Assembly: GCA_031546815.1 (NCBI GenBank)
Contig: JAVBJV010000034.1
Coordinates: 1-13,869 of the forward strand
Source: JAVBJV01 sp031546815
Lineage (GTDB): Bacteria; Pseudomonadota; Alphaproteobacteria; Acetobacterales; Acetobacteraceae
Direction: 5' to 3'
DNA: 13,869 nucleotides
Shown here: in pieces, positions 1 through 7,046 of the stretch
How the letters are laid out: every line of letters begins with the position of its first letter
Position numbering within the stretch: the first letter of the stretch is position 1
The notes under the pieces: model-generated
Database searches by the model: none
Told to the model about the DNA's origin: nothing
The model's input: the letters and a program-made list of their open reading frames with translations, nothing else
Made by a program: the position numbers and the translations under genes

Positions 1-431
1 TGCCCGCGCGTCGCATTCAGCCCCAGCGCCGGAATGGCAATCCCGAACGAACGCGGCCCCAGCACACGCACATTCCCTGCATCGGTCGCCTGCTGGGCCA
101 GGTCGGCCGGCGCACGCCCCGGCACGATCACCGCCCGGCACCCGCGTGCGCCCACATCGCGCAATGCCGCGCTCAGCTGATCCTCGGCCACTGCCAGCAC
201 CGCCAGATCGGGCACCTCGGGCAAGGACGCTGCGTCGGGATATGCCTGCAACCCGTGTACGCCATCCAGCGTCTGGCTGACCGGCAGGATCTTTCCCTTG
301 AACCCTGCCTCGGCCATGTTGTCGAGGATATGCGCCCCGTATGGGGTCTCGGCGCCGACCACAGCGATGCTTCTGGGTGCGAACATCGACTGCAAACGGA
401 ACTGGCCAAATGGTCTGGAAGAATACGGCAT
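1..431 (-). CDS. NDP-forming acyl-CoA synthetase (acetate--CoA ligase family), N-terminal CoA-binding part, truncated by window edge
   Basis: The frame read from position 431 down to 1 is open for 143 codons and runs off the left edge. It begins MPYSSRPFGQFRLQSMFAPR and continues into a Rossmann-like CoA-binding domain: SIAVVGAETPYGAHILDNM, then a stretch ending in LPEVPDLAVLAVAEDQL, CRAVIVPGRAP, and NVRVLGPRSFGIAIP followed by GLNATRG. The order 'SIAVVGA ... ILPV ... PDLAV ... RVLGP.SFG...P..GLNA' is that of the CoA-binding domain of NDP-forming acyl-CoA synthetases. These make acyl-CoA, or run the reverse reaction with ATP synthesis, through a phosphohistidine intermediate. The downstream succinyl-CoA-ligase-like, ATP-grasp and any acetyltransferase domains lie outside the window, so substrate and full architecture cannot be told. 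An internal ATG at 386 is an alternative start. It diverges from the VOC gene at 547. Confidence 0.75.
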   Translation of the reverse strand, partial: MPYSSRPFGQFRLQSMFAPRSIAVVGAETPYGAHILDNMAEAGFKGKILPVSQTLDGVHGLQAYPDAASLPEVPDLAVLAVAEDQLSAALRDVGARGCRAVIVPGRAPADLAQQATDAGNVRVLGPRSFGIAIPALGLNATRG

Positions 432-458
432 GGCTGAAATGCCCCCGGTAACCTGCGA

Positions 459-488
459 AGTATAACGCATCTACCACAGATCCGTAAA
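459..488 (-). promoter_or_regulatory. Possible sigma70-type promoter for the acyl-CoA synthetase gene
   Basis: On the minus strand TTTACG (488-483) and TATACT (464-459) are separated by 18 bases. The -10 matches the consensus at five of six bases and the -35 at four. The predicted start of transcription is near 452, about 20 bases before the ATG at 431. This is a consensus match only. Confidence 0.4.
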
Positions 489-495
489 AGATGTC

Positions 496-525
496 TGGAC
501 ATGAAAGACGTCCCTACGCTGAAAT
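496..525 (+). promoter_or_regulatory. Possible sigma70-type promoter for the VOC gene
   Basis: TGGACA (496-501) and TGAAAT (520-525) are spaced by 18 bases on the plus strand. The predicted start of transcription near 532 would leave only a short leader carrying the GGAGG at 536-540. The -35 match is good, the -10 moderate. The site would lie almost back-to-back with the candidate promoter of the divergent gene. Confidence 0.35.
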
Positions 526-546
526 ACCGCCTTACGGAGGCCATCA

Positions 547-1401
547 ATGCTCGAACATACAAGCGGCCTGGATCATGTGATGATCACTGTCCGCAACCTG
601 GACAACGCAGCAGAACAATGGCGCAGGCTGGGATTTACCCTGTCGCCGCGCGGCATTCACAGCGCGCACCTGGGGTCGGCCAATTATACGATCATGCTCG
701 ACCCGGATTACATCGAACTGCTGGGCATTCTGGTCGCCACCCCCAACAACCAGATCGGGCGCGATTTTCTGGACCGCCGCGAAGGGATCGAACGCGGGGT
801 GTTCCGGGCAATCGACACGATTGCCGGAATTGCCGAATTGCAGGCGCGCGGGATCTCCGTCACCGGCCCCAACGAATTCAGCCGCCCGGTCGACCTGCCC
901 GACGGAACCCGGGCCGAGGCAAAATTCCGCACCTTCGACTGGCCGGTTGCCGACGCGCCGGCCGATCTGCGCATCTTCGCCTGTCAGCACCTGACGCCCG
1001 AGGCTGTCTGGGTGCCCGCGCTGCAACAGCACGCCAACACGGCCAAATGCCTGGAACGCGTCGAGATTCTGGCCCGAGATCCCGCGCAGTCCGCACAGCA
1101 TATGGCGCGGCTGATCGATGGTGTCGTCACGCCGGAAGCCGATGGCGCGCTTGCAGTGTCGTCTGGGGTGGATCGGGCGCGGTTTGTGTTTCTCACCCAT
1201 CAGCAGCTTCTGCATCGCCATCCGGGGATCGTGCTGGATTCCCTGCCCCAGGAAGGTGCCATCACGCTGGGGGTGAAGGTGCATAATCTGGAACGTGCGC
1301 GCGACTGCTTGGGCATGTCCGGCGCGACGCTTGCCATGCAGCGCGATCACATCACCGTGTCTCCGCACGATACCAGCGGCGTGATCGTGCAGTTTATCTA
1401 G
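547..1401 (+). CDS. VOC superfamily (glyoxalase-like domain) protein, 284 aa
   Basis: The start is fixed by a clear GGAGG at 536-540, six bases before the ATG. The N-terminus GLDHVMITVRNLDNAAEQW followed by RRLGFTLSPRG is the classic first beta-alpha-beta module of vicinal oxygen chelate proteins, with His10 in the usual first metal-ligand position. SANYTIMLDPDYIELLGIL continues the module, with a Glu in the usual second metal-ligand position. A second, more diverged half ends in HNLERARDCLGMSGATLAMQ. The length and arrangement resemble the 'glyoxalase-like domain' group (Glyoxalase_3), whose substrates are mostly unknown. VOC members include glyoxalase I, extradiol dioxygenases and epimerases, and nothing here selects one activity. 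The stop codon overlaps the end of the convergent MFS gene. Confidence 0.8.
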   Translation: MLEHTSGLDHVMITVRNLDNAAEQWRRLGFTLSPRGIHSAHLGSANYTIMLDPDYIELLGILVATPNNQIGRDFLDRREGIERGVFRAIDTIAGIAELQARGISVTGPNEFSRPVDLPDGTRAEAKFRTFDWPVADAPADLRIFACQHLTPEAVWVPALQQHANTAKCLERVEILARDPAQSAQHMARLIDGVVTPEADGALAVSSGVDRARFVFLTHQQLLHRHPGIVLDSLPQEGAITLGVKVHNLERARDCLGMSGATLAMQRDHITVSPHDTSGVIVQFI

Positions 1402-2590
1402 GGCCTGTTGCCAGAACGCGCGTGGAATAGCGTGCCAGCATCAGCACGAGCGTCGAGGTCGCAATCGCTGTCAGCAGGATGAACAGCACGACCACCAGTG
1501 GCCCTGCCCGGCCGAGGCTGGCGATCGTCACCGGGGCCACGGCATTGGCAATCTGCATCGGCACCCCCAGCCGCCCGACCCAGGTGCCGTAACTGCTGCG
1601 TCCATATAGGATCAACGGCCACAGCGTGCGTGCAATGCTCAGCAGGCCGACGCCTGCCCCGTACAGCATCACAAACATCAGCGATGCGGTGAATGTGCCG
1701 CCCGCCACCAACAGCGGAACCGCAGACAGAGGCAGCAGCACCGCCCCGATCACCGCGGTGCTGACAATGCTGGAGCGCCGCCCGCGCACACTGTCCACGA
1801 TCCGCGCCACCACCTGCGATGCCCCGAAGAACGACGCCGCCAGAACAGCGTAATGATGATCGACGCCCTGCGTTTCGAACAGGTGGATCATGTAGACCGG
1901 AATGCCCCAGGCCAGCAGCCCGTTCAGCGCAAAGGCAATCGCGAACAGCCAGAACACCCGCCTGCGGGCGAATTCAGGCAGGCCTTCGCTCTGCTGTATC
2001 TGCGCATGTGCCGAGGCAGTCGTGGTGGCAGGTTCGGTTTCAGGCAGGATCAGCCAGTATGTCGGCAGGCAGATGAACAGCTGCATGGCCGCGAACGTGA
2101 AACAGACATGCCGCCAGTCCATGAATTCGAGCAACAGCGCCGTCATCGGGAAAGCCACGGTCGAGGCGAGGCCCGTCACCAGCGACAGCCAGGTAATCGC
2201 CGCGCGTGCCCGTTCGGGCGCCATACGGATCAGCGCCACGTTCACCGTGCCCGAAAGCCCCAGCGCATTGGTGAAGCCCAGAAACACCCAGCCAGCCGCG
2301 TAGCTGATGATCCCCTGCGAAAACCCGATCAACGCCAACCCGACCGCAGCCATGGCCGCGCTCGCCACCAGCGCTGGGCGTGCATATCCCCGGTCGAGGA
2401 ACTTTCCCACCGTGGGTGACAGGATGGCCACGATCAGCACCATCAGCGTCAGGCCGCCATAGACGACCTCGCTCGACAGACCGGTTTCGGCAATGATGGC
2501 CGGACCCAGTGTCGCCGGCAGATAGAACGACGCAGCCCAGCCGATCACCTGCATCACCCCAAGCAGAACGACGATGATCGGGAATCTCAT
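1394..2590 (-). CDS. Major facilitator superfamily transporter, about 398 aa
   Basis: This is a hydrophobic protein with the twelve-helix plan of MFS carriers. The first helix is RFPIIVVLLGVMQVIGWAAS, and a cytoplasmic motif-A-like loop GKFLDRGYARPAL follows helix 2. A hydrophilic central loop carrying PETEPATTTASAHAQ separates helices 6 and 7, and a second bundle of helices follows. It belongs to the inner membrane and would move a small molecule using an ion gradient; the substrate cannot be predicted. The start is uncertain. ATG at 2590 is used here, but GTG at 2599 (adding Met-Pro-Val) sits at a better distance from the GGAG at 2614-2611. It lies downstream of the fusA terminator, so it should have its own promoter in 2600-2667, where I see no strong match. 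It converges on the VOC gene. Confidence 0.85.
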   Translation of the reverse strand: MRFPIIVVLLGVMQVIGWAASFYLPATLGPAIIAETGLSSEVVYGGLTLMVLIVAILSPTVGKFLDRGYARPALVASAAMAAVGLALIGFSQGIISYAAGWVFLGFTNALGLSGTVNVALIRMAPERARAAITWLSLVTGLASTVAFPMTALLLEFMDWRHVCFTFAAMQLFICLPTYWLILPETEPATTTASAHAQIQQSEGLPEFARRRVFWLFAIAFALNGLLAWGIPVYMIHLFETQGVDHHYAVLAASFFGASQVVARIVDSVRGRRSSIVSTAVIGAVLLPLSAVPLLVAGGTFTASLMFVMLYGAGVGLLSIARTLWPLILYGRSSYGTWVGRLGVPMQIANAVAPVTIASLGRAGPLVVVLFILLTAIATSTLVLMLARYSTRVLATGPR

Positions 2591-2667
2591 GACGGGCACA
2601 TACGATTCATCTCCGCATCTAACACCGGTTTTCCCAGCATCAGAAGCTGTGTTTTCGCATGCCAGAC

Positions 2668-2705
2668 AAAAAAGCAGCGCGGACAGTTTCCCGTCCGCGC
2701 TGCTT
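2668..2705 (-). terminator. Rho-independent terminator of fusA
   Basis: A perfect inverted repeat pairs AAGCAGCGCGGAC (2672-2684) with its complement (2693-2705) around an 8-base loop. Read on the minus strand, the stem is followed by a run of six T (2673-2668). It begins 21 bases after the fusA stop codon. The T-run is on the fusA side only, so the signal is directional. Confidence 0.9.
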
Positions 2706-2726
2706 CATCTCGTCAGAAAGAACGAA

Positions 2727-4814
2727 TTAGCCGTTCTTGCTCATGATTTCGTCGGCCACGTTACGCGGCACCGGATCGTAGTGGTGGAACTGCATCGTGA
2801 AGGTCGCGCGGCCCTTGGTCATCGAACGCAGATCGCCGATGTAGCCGAACATTTCCTTCAGCGGCACGTGCGCACGCACGGTCACCGTGGTGCCAGCCGT
2901 TTCCTGATCCTGGATCATGCCGCGGCGACGGTTCAAGTCGCCGACCACGTCGCCCACATGGTCCTGCGGGGTAGTGATTTCCACGTCCATGATTGGTTCC
3001 AGAATCACCGGGCCAGCCAGCTTCATGCCTTCGCGGAAGCAGGCCTTGGCGGCGATTTCGAACGCCAGCGCCGACGAGTCGACGTCGTGGTACTTGCCGT
3101 CAACCAGCGAGAACTTGAAGTCCACGGTCGGGAAGCCCGCCAGGACGCCGGTTTCGGACTGGTTGCGAATGCCCTTTTCGACCGCCGGAATGTATTCCTT
3201 CGGACCCGAACCACCGACGACCTTGTTTTCGAAGTCGATGCCTTTGTTACGTTCCTGTGGTTCGAAGATGATCTTCACTTCGGCGTACTGACCCGAACCA
3301 CCCGACTGCTTCTTGTGGGTATAGATATGGGTGCAGGGCTTGCTGATCGTTTCGCGATAGGCCACCTGCGGCGCACCAACGTTTGCTTCCACGCCGAATT
3401 CGCGGCGCAGACGGTCGATGATGATGTCCAGATGCAGTTCGCCCATCCCGGACAGAATGGTCTGGCCGGTTTCCTGGTCGGTCTTCAGACGCAGCGACGG
3501 ATCTTCGCTGGCCAGCTTCTGCAGGCCGATCGTCATCTTCTCGACGCTATCCTTGGTCTTCGGTTCGACCGAGATGTCGATCACCGGCACCGGGAAAGCC
3601 ATACGTTCCAGCACGACCGGATCTTCGGCCGAGCACAGCGTATCACCCGTGTGCGTGTCCTTCAGACCCACGAAGGCCGCGATGTCGCCGGCGTGCACTT
3701 CCTTGACTTCTTCGCGCTTGTCGGCGTGCATCTTGAACATGCGGCCAATGCGTTCGCGCTGGCCCTTGCTGCTGTTCAGCACCATGTCGCCAGTCTTCGC
3801 CGAACCGGCGTAGATGCGCACGAAGGTCAGTGTGCCGTACTTGTCGTTGATGATCTTGAACGCCAGACCGGCAAACGGCGCCGCGACGTTAATGTCGATC
3901 ACGCGGCGATCGGCATGGTCTTCTTCGCTCTGCCCTTCTTCCAGCGCAACCTTGATCCCCGGAACTTCGTTCGGCGCCGGCAGATAGTCGATGATCGCGT
4001 CAAGAAGCGGCTGTACGCCCTTGTTCTTGAAGGCAGTTCCGCACAGAACCGGACGGAACGTGCCGTCGATGGTGCCGCGCTTGATGCACTTCTTCAGGGT
4101 TTCGATCGAAACGTCGCCCTTCTCGAAGTATTCTTCCATCGCCGTGGTATCGACGGCCAGGGCCGTGTCCAGCAGCTGCTGGCGATACTCGTCGGCCTTT
4201 TCCTTCATGTCGTCCGGGATCGGAACGATGGTGAACTTGGCACCAAGTTCGCTGCCTTCCCAGATCATCGCGCGCATTTCGACCAGATCAACCAGCCCAA
4301 CGAACTGATCTTCCGTGCCGATCGGCAGCTGCAGCGGGACATAAACGATGCCCAGCTTTTCTTCCAGCGTGCGGCACGCGTAGTAGAAATCGGCGCCGGT
4401 GCGGTCGAGCTTGTTCACGAAGATGATGCGCGGCACGTGATAGCGGTCGGCCAGACGCCAGTTGGTTTCCGACTGCGGCTGCACACCGGCCACGCCTTCG
4501 ATCACGAAGACCGCGCCGTCGAGCACGCGCAGCGAGCGGTTCACTTCGATGTTGAAGTCGATATGGCCCGGGGTGTCGATGACGTTGATGCGATGTTCGT
4601 TCCATTCGCACGTCACGGCGGCCGACGTAATGGTGATCCCGCGTTCGCGTTCCTGGTCCATATAGTCGGTCGTGGTGTTACCCGTGTGGGTATCACCCGC
4701 CTTGTGGGACACGCCGGTGTAATACAACAGGCGCTCCGTGGTCGTGGTCTTACCGGCATCGATATGCGCGGTGATCCCAATATTGCGGATCTTGCTGAGT
4801 TCGTCTGCGGCCAC
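2727..4814 (-). CDS. fusA: Translation elongation factor G (EF-G), 695 aa
   Basis: This GTPase drives translocation of tRNA and mRNA on the ribosome and takes part in ribosome recycling. All G motifs are visible: P-loop AHIDAGKTT (residues 16-24), switch I RGITI (58-62), DTPGH (80-84) and NKLD (134-137). Domain II follows (TLTFVRIYAGSAKTGDMV), then domain III, domain IV with SGGSGQYAEVKI and the tip loop HDVDSSALAF, and domain V (LEPIMDVEITTPQDHVGDV, then GDLNRRRGMI). The length equals that of ordinary EF-G and no key residue is missing. The start is GTG at 4814, supported by AGGAGG at 4825-4820 five bases upstream. Its neighbours are wrbA and an MFS gene, not the usual rpsL-rpsG-tuf. I cannot tell whether this is the only EF-G gene, but its completeness argues for a functional translation factor, not a specialised paralogue. 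Confidence 0.97.
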   Translation of the reverse strand: MAADELSKIRNIGITAHIDAGKTTTTERLLYYTGVSHKAGDTHTGNTTTDYMDQERERGITITSAAVTCEWNEHRINVIDTPGHIDFNIEVNRSLRVLDGAVFVIEGVAGVQPQSETNWRLADRYHVPRIIFVNKLDRTGADFYYACRTLEEKLGIVYVPLQLPIGTEDQFVGLVDLVEMRAMIWEGSELGAKFTIVPIPDDMKEKADEYRQQLLDTALAVDTTAMEEYFEKGDVSIETLKKCIKRGTIDGTFRPVLCGTAFKNKGVQPLLDAIIDYLPAPNEVPGIKVALEEGQSEEDHADRRVIDINVAAPFAGLAFKIINDKYGTLTFVRIYAGSAKTGDMVLNSSKGQRERIGRMFKMHADKREEVKEVHAGDIAAFVGLKDTHTGDTLCSAEDPVVLERMAFPVPVIDISVEPKTKDSVEKMTIGLQKLASEDPSLRLKTDQETGQTILSGMGELHLDIIIDRLRREFGVEANVGAPQVAYRETISKPCTHIYTHKKQSGGSGQYAEVKIIFEPQERNKGIDFENKVVGGSGPKEYIPAVEKGIRNQSETGVLAGFPTVDFKFSLVDGKYHDVDSSALAFEIAAKACFREGMKLAGPVILEPIMDVEITTPQDHVGDVVGDLNRRRGMIQDQETAGTTVTVRAHVPLKEMFGYIGDLRSMTKGRATFTMQFHHYDPVPRNVADEIMSKNG

Positions 4815-4877
4815 GGTGACCTCCTAAGGCAAAAGGGCACCTGCGGGGTCCACACCGCGGCGCCTGGTCTATTCTTT

Positions 4878-4937
4878 CCCAAGATGGGCTGCGCTATCTG
4901 CGCTGCTACGGCCCATTTTGCAAGACGGACCGTAGCA
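4878..4937 (-). promoter_or_regulatory. Structured leader / intergenic hairpins upstream of fusA
   Basis: In the sense of fusA transcription, arms at 4937-4927 and 4914-4904 (TGCTACGGTCC and GGGCCGTAGCA) form an 11-bp stem with a 12-base loop. One pair is a G-U wobble. The same position is a C-A mismatch on the other strand, so the structure is better formed in the fusA-sense RNA. Two small hairpins follow: GCGC/GCGC at 4903-4891 and CCC/GGG at 4888-4878. No T-run follows, so these are not a standard terminator. They may stabilise, process or regulate the fusA transcript; function is inference. Confidence 0.45.
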
Positions 4938-4956
4938 TTTCTCGTCAGAAAATGTG

Positions 4957-4989
4957 TAAAACGGCGGTTATCCGAACAATTTAACCGCC
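4957..4989 (-). terminator. Weak hairpin terminator overlapping the end of wrbA
   Basis: On the minus strand GGCGGTTA (4989-4982) pairs perfectly with TAACCGCC (4970-4963) around an 11-base loop, followed by GTTTTA. The wrbA stop codon lies inside the second arm. The T-run is short, so termination could be partial, allowing read-through into fusA. Confidence 0.5.
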
Positions 4990-5567
4990 AGTTTCGCCAC
5001 ATGCTGCCCCTGGAATCGGGCAATGGCGCGTTCTTTTTCCGTCGGCTGACGGTCTCCCTTCGCCCCGGCGATCGTGCCGGCGCCATACGGGCTGCCGCCC
5101 TTCACCTCTGTCAGGTCGGTCAGCTCCGGCGGCGCGTAGCCAACCGGCACATAGACCATGCCGTGATGCATCAGCGTGGGCAGGAAGGTGAGCTGCGTCA
5201 CTTCGTTGCCGCCGCCCGTGCCGGTCGAGACGAACACGCTGGCCAGCTTGCCGTGCAGTTTGCCCGCATTCCACAGACCGCCGGTCTGATCCAGAAAATT
5301 GCGCATCTGGGCCGCCATATTGCCGAAACGAGTCGGGGTGCCAAAAATCACCGCATCGTAGTCCGCCAGTTCGGCGGGTTGAGCGATGGGGGCCGCCTGA
5401 TCGGTTTTGACGTGGAACTGCTTCTGCACGTCTTCGGGCATCAATTCGGGGACACGCTTGATCGTGACCTCGGCCCCCGGCACGGCGCGCACGCCCTCGG
5501 CAACGGCTTCGGCCATAGTTTCGACATGGCCCCAGGTGGAGTAGTAGAGGATCAGAACTTTAGCCAC
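4968..5567 (-). CDS. wrbA: NAD(P)H:quinone oxidoreductase, WrbA type IV flavodoxin-like, 199 aa
   Basis: WrbA proteins are FMN-containing tetramers in the cytosol. They reduce quinones by two electrons, which avoids semiquinone radicals under oxidative stress. The signature segments are present: MAKVLILYYSTWGHVETMAE (residues 1-20, FMN phosphate loop), DAVIFGTPTRFGNMAAQMRN (71-90), GGLW (97-99 region) and STGTGGGNEVTQ (114-125). PTLMHHGMVYVPVGY (130-144) and SPYGAG (159-164) complete the set. Full length matches the roughly 200 residues of the family. The start is GTG at 5567, with GGAG at 5577-5574 six bases upstream. It sits 153 bp upstream of fusA on the same strand, separated by hairpins. 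Confidence 0.95.
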   Translation of the reverse strand: MAKVLILYYSTWGHVETMAEAVAEGVRAVPGAEVTIKRVPELMPEDVQKQFHVKTDQAAPIAQPAELADYDAVIFGTPTRFGNMAAQMRNFLDQTGGLWNAGKLHGKLASVFVSTGTGGGNEVTQLTFLPTLMHHGMVYVPVGYAPPELTDLTEVKGGSPYGAGTIAGAKGDRQPTEKERAIARFQGQHVAKLAVKLFG

Positions 5568-5750
5568 GGTGCTCTCCTTTTTGATGTAAGGGTTTTTGGC
5601 GTGACATAGCGTATGTGGCCACCGTTACGTCTGGATTTGGATTATCGACGGGATCAATATCTCAGAGGCGGTTGCGGCTTTCCGCGCGGTAGAGCAAAAC
5701 AGCGTGTACCAGCATAGATACATGTCCCCCTCTGGATCAAAGTTCTCTTG
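5568..5750. other. Intergenic region between divergent wrbA and the O-antigen ligase gene
   Basis: This 183-base gap must hold the promoters of both divergent genes, but I see no convincing -35/-10 pair on either strand. The plus strand contains an open frame of 48 sense codons (5605-5748) ending in TGA at 5749-5751. That stop overlaps the ATG of the ligase as TGATG. Its only candidate starts are late: GTG at 5704 and ATG at 5722. See findings. Confidence 0.5.
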
Positions 5751-6968
5751 ATGCCTGCTCAGCTCTTTCGCGTGATGGCTGCTCTGGTCCTGGCGCTGCC
5801 GCTTCTGTTGGTAGTTGCGCGTGGTATTGCCGATGGTGCGCTGTCCCTGATTGGCCTGCTGTTTCTGCTGCACAGCGCCCTGACACGCGACTGGAGCTGG
5901 ATACGCCGCCCCTGGTTCGTATGTGGACTGGCGTGGTGGGGCTGGCTGGTGGCCGTCACGCTTCCCTATCCCTCGTCCTACATCGCCGACGCCGTTGTTA
6001 TTATCCGCTACCTGATTTTTCTGGCTGCCCTGGAGCACTTATTATTGGCTCCTCAACAGGTGCGCCGCTGGTTGAGCTATAGTGTGATGACGGCAGCGGC
6101 CTATATTGTATTTCATACGTGGTGGCAGTTCATCTTCGGGCGCAGTCTGTTCGGTCATCCTCGCTTTGGCGATGGGCAGCTTACAGGCCCTTACGACCGC
6201 CCACGCGCCGGAGCTGTTCTGGCGCGGCTGCTGTATCCGGCAACCCTGCCCTTGATGGCATATCTGCCACGTGCCATCGCCCTGCTCCCCCTGATTCTTG
6301 GTATGGCCACGGTCATGCTGCTTGGTCAGCGCATGCCTGTATTGTTAATGCTGTTCGGGCTGTTTCTGATCGCCATCCTGTATCGCCCTTTGCTCAAAGC
6401 GTCAGTTCTGATGGGAGTTACAGGTGCTCTGCTTATCGGAATTTCTGCCACACTATCCCCACCGACCTTCAATCGGCTGGTCACGAAATTTTCATCCCAA
6501 ATACTGAATTTCGCTAACGATCACTATGGACAAGTCTATACGCGCGTCTTTCGTGTTATCGAAGCAAACCCATGGCTGGGAACGGGGGCCAACAGTTTTC
6601 GTCGCGAATGTTTCAACCCCGCCTATTTTCAGGGACTGACACCAATGTCAGATGGCGGCGGCGCAGACATATGTGTTATCCATCCACATAATATCTACCT
6701 GCAAGCTTTGGTGGAAAGTGGCATCCCGGGATTGCTGCTATTCATCACCATGGTCCTGTGCTGGCTTATTCCAATGGGACGAGGCCTTATCAAAAACCCA
6801 AGCATCACCCGGCTCGCCCTCTTCGTTGCAGCGCTGATGCATCTCTGGCCTCTCTCGGCTGCATCCTCCTATTTTGCCATGCCTTATGCGGGAATCTGGA
6901 TCCTGTTTATCGGCTGGGGGCTGGTTGAAACTCGCTCTCATCCACAGCCAGAAGAACACCCCGCATAA
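5751..6968 (+). CDS. O-antigen ligase / polymerase-like (Wzy_C) membrane protein, about 405 aa
   Basis: The protein is strongly hydrophobic with roughly ten or more membrane segments. It has one long non-membrane loop late in the sequence (about residues 245-315), the layout of WaaL and Wzy enzymes that join or polymerise lipid-linked glycans on the periplasmic side. Diagnostic stretches are GQLTGPYDRPRAGAVLARL in the middle, NPWLGTGANSFRREC, and HPHNIYLQALVESGIPGLL near residue 311, which contains the family's typical 'PHN.YL...E.G..G' motif. Sequence alone does not separate ligase from polymerase. ATG at 5751 is chosen; an adjacent TTG at 5748 is possible. There is no good Shine-Dalgarno sequence. 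Parts of the gene are AT-rich (about 35% GC at 6481-6540), unlike neighbours near 70%, which suggests transfer. A glycosyltransferase gene follows 78 bp later. Confidence 0.85.
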   Translation: MPAQLFRVMAALVLALPLLLVVARGIADGALSLIGLLFLLHSALTRDWSWIRRPWFVCGLAWWGWLVAVTLPYPSSYIADAVVIIRYLIFLAALEHLLLAPQQVRRWLSYSVMTAAAYIVFHTWWQFIFGRSLFGHPRFGDGQLTGPYDRPRAGAVLARLLYPATLPLMAYLPRAIALLPLILGMATVMLLGQRMPVLLMLFGLFLIAILYRPLLKASVLMGVTGALLIGISATLSPPTFNRLVTKFSSQILNFANDHYGQVYTRVFRVIEANPWLGTGANSFRRECFNPAYFQGLTPMSDGGGADICVIHPHNIYLQALVESGIPGLLLFITMVLCWLIPMGRGLIKNPSITRLALFVAALMHLWPLSAASSYFAMPYAGIWILFIGWGLVETRSHPQPEEHPA

Positions 6969-7046
6969 CACACTGTAGGCCTGCCGCGACTGGCACGTCC
7001 CCCGCACCTGTGGTACGCAGAACCAGCCCCATCCTGCGGAGCGGCC

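Noticed and set aside
173..562. Minus-strand open frame of 129 codons near the left edge
   Set aside because: It overlaps the acyl-CoA synthetase frame (431 to 1), which shows a clear CoA-binding domain. This frame's product is rich in Arg, Cys and Ser with no motif.
544..1368. Minus-strand frame of 274 codons opposite the VOC gene
   Set aside because: It is a shadow of the VOC gene, which has a strong ribosome binding site and family motifs.
2574..5609. A plus-strand open frame of 1011 codons antisense to fusA and wrbA
   Set aside because: It exists because the highly biased codons of fusA and wrbA on the minus strand avoid stops in this opposite frame. Its product is rich in His, Arg, Val and Asp in the manner of antisense shadows. 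It has no recognisable domain, and the minus-strand genes are certain.
5580..5750. A sigma70 promoter for the O-antigen ligase gene
   Set aside because: Candidates such as TTGCGG with CAAAAC 17 bases later match the consensus too poorly to annotate.
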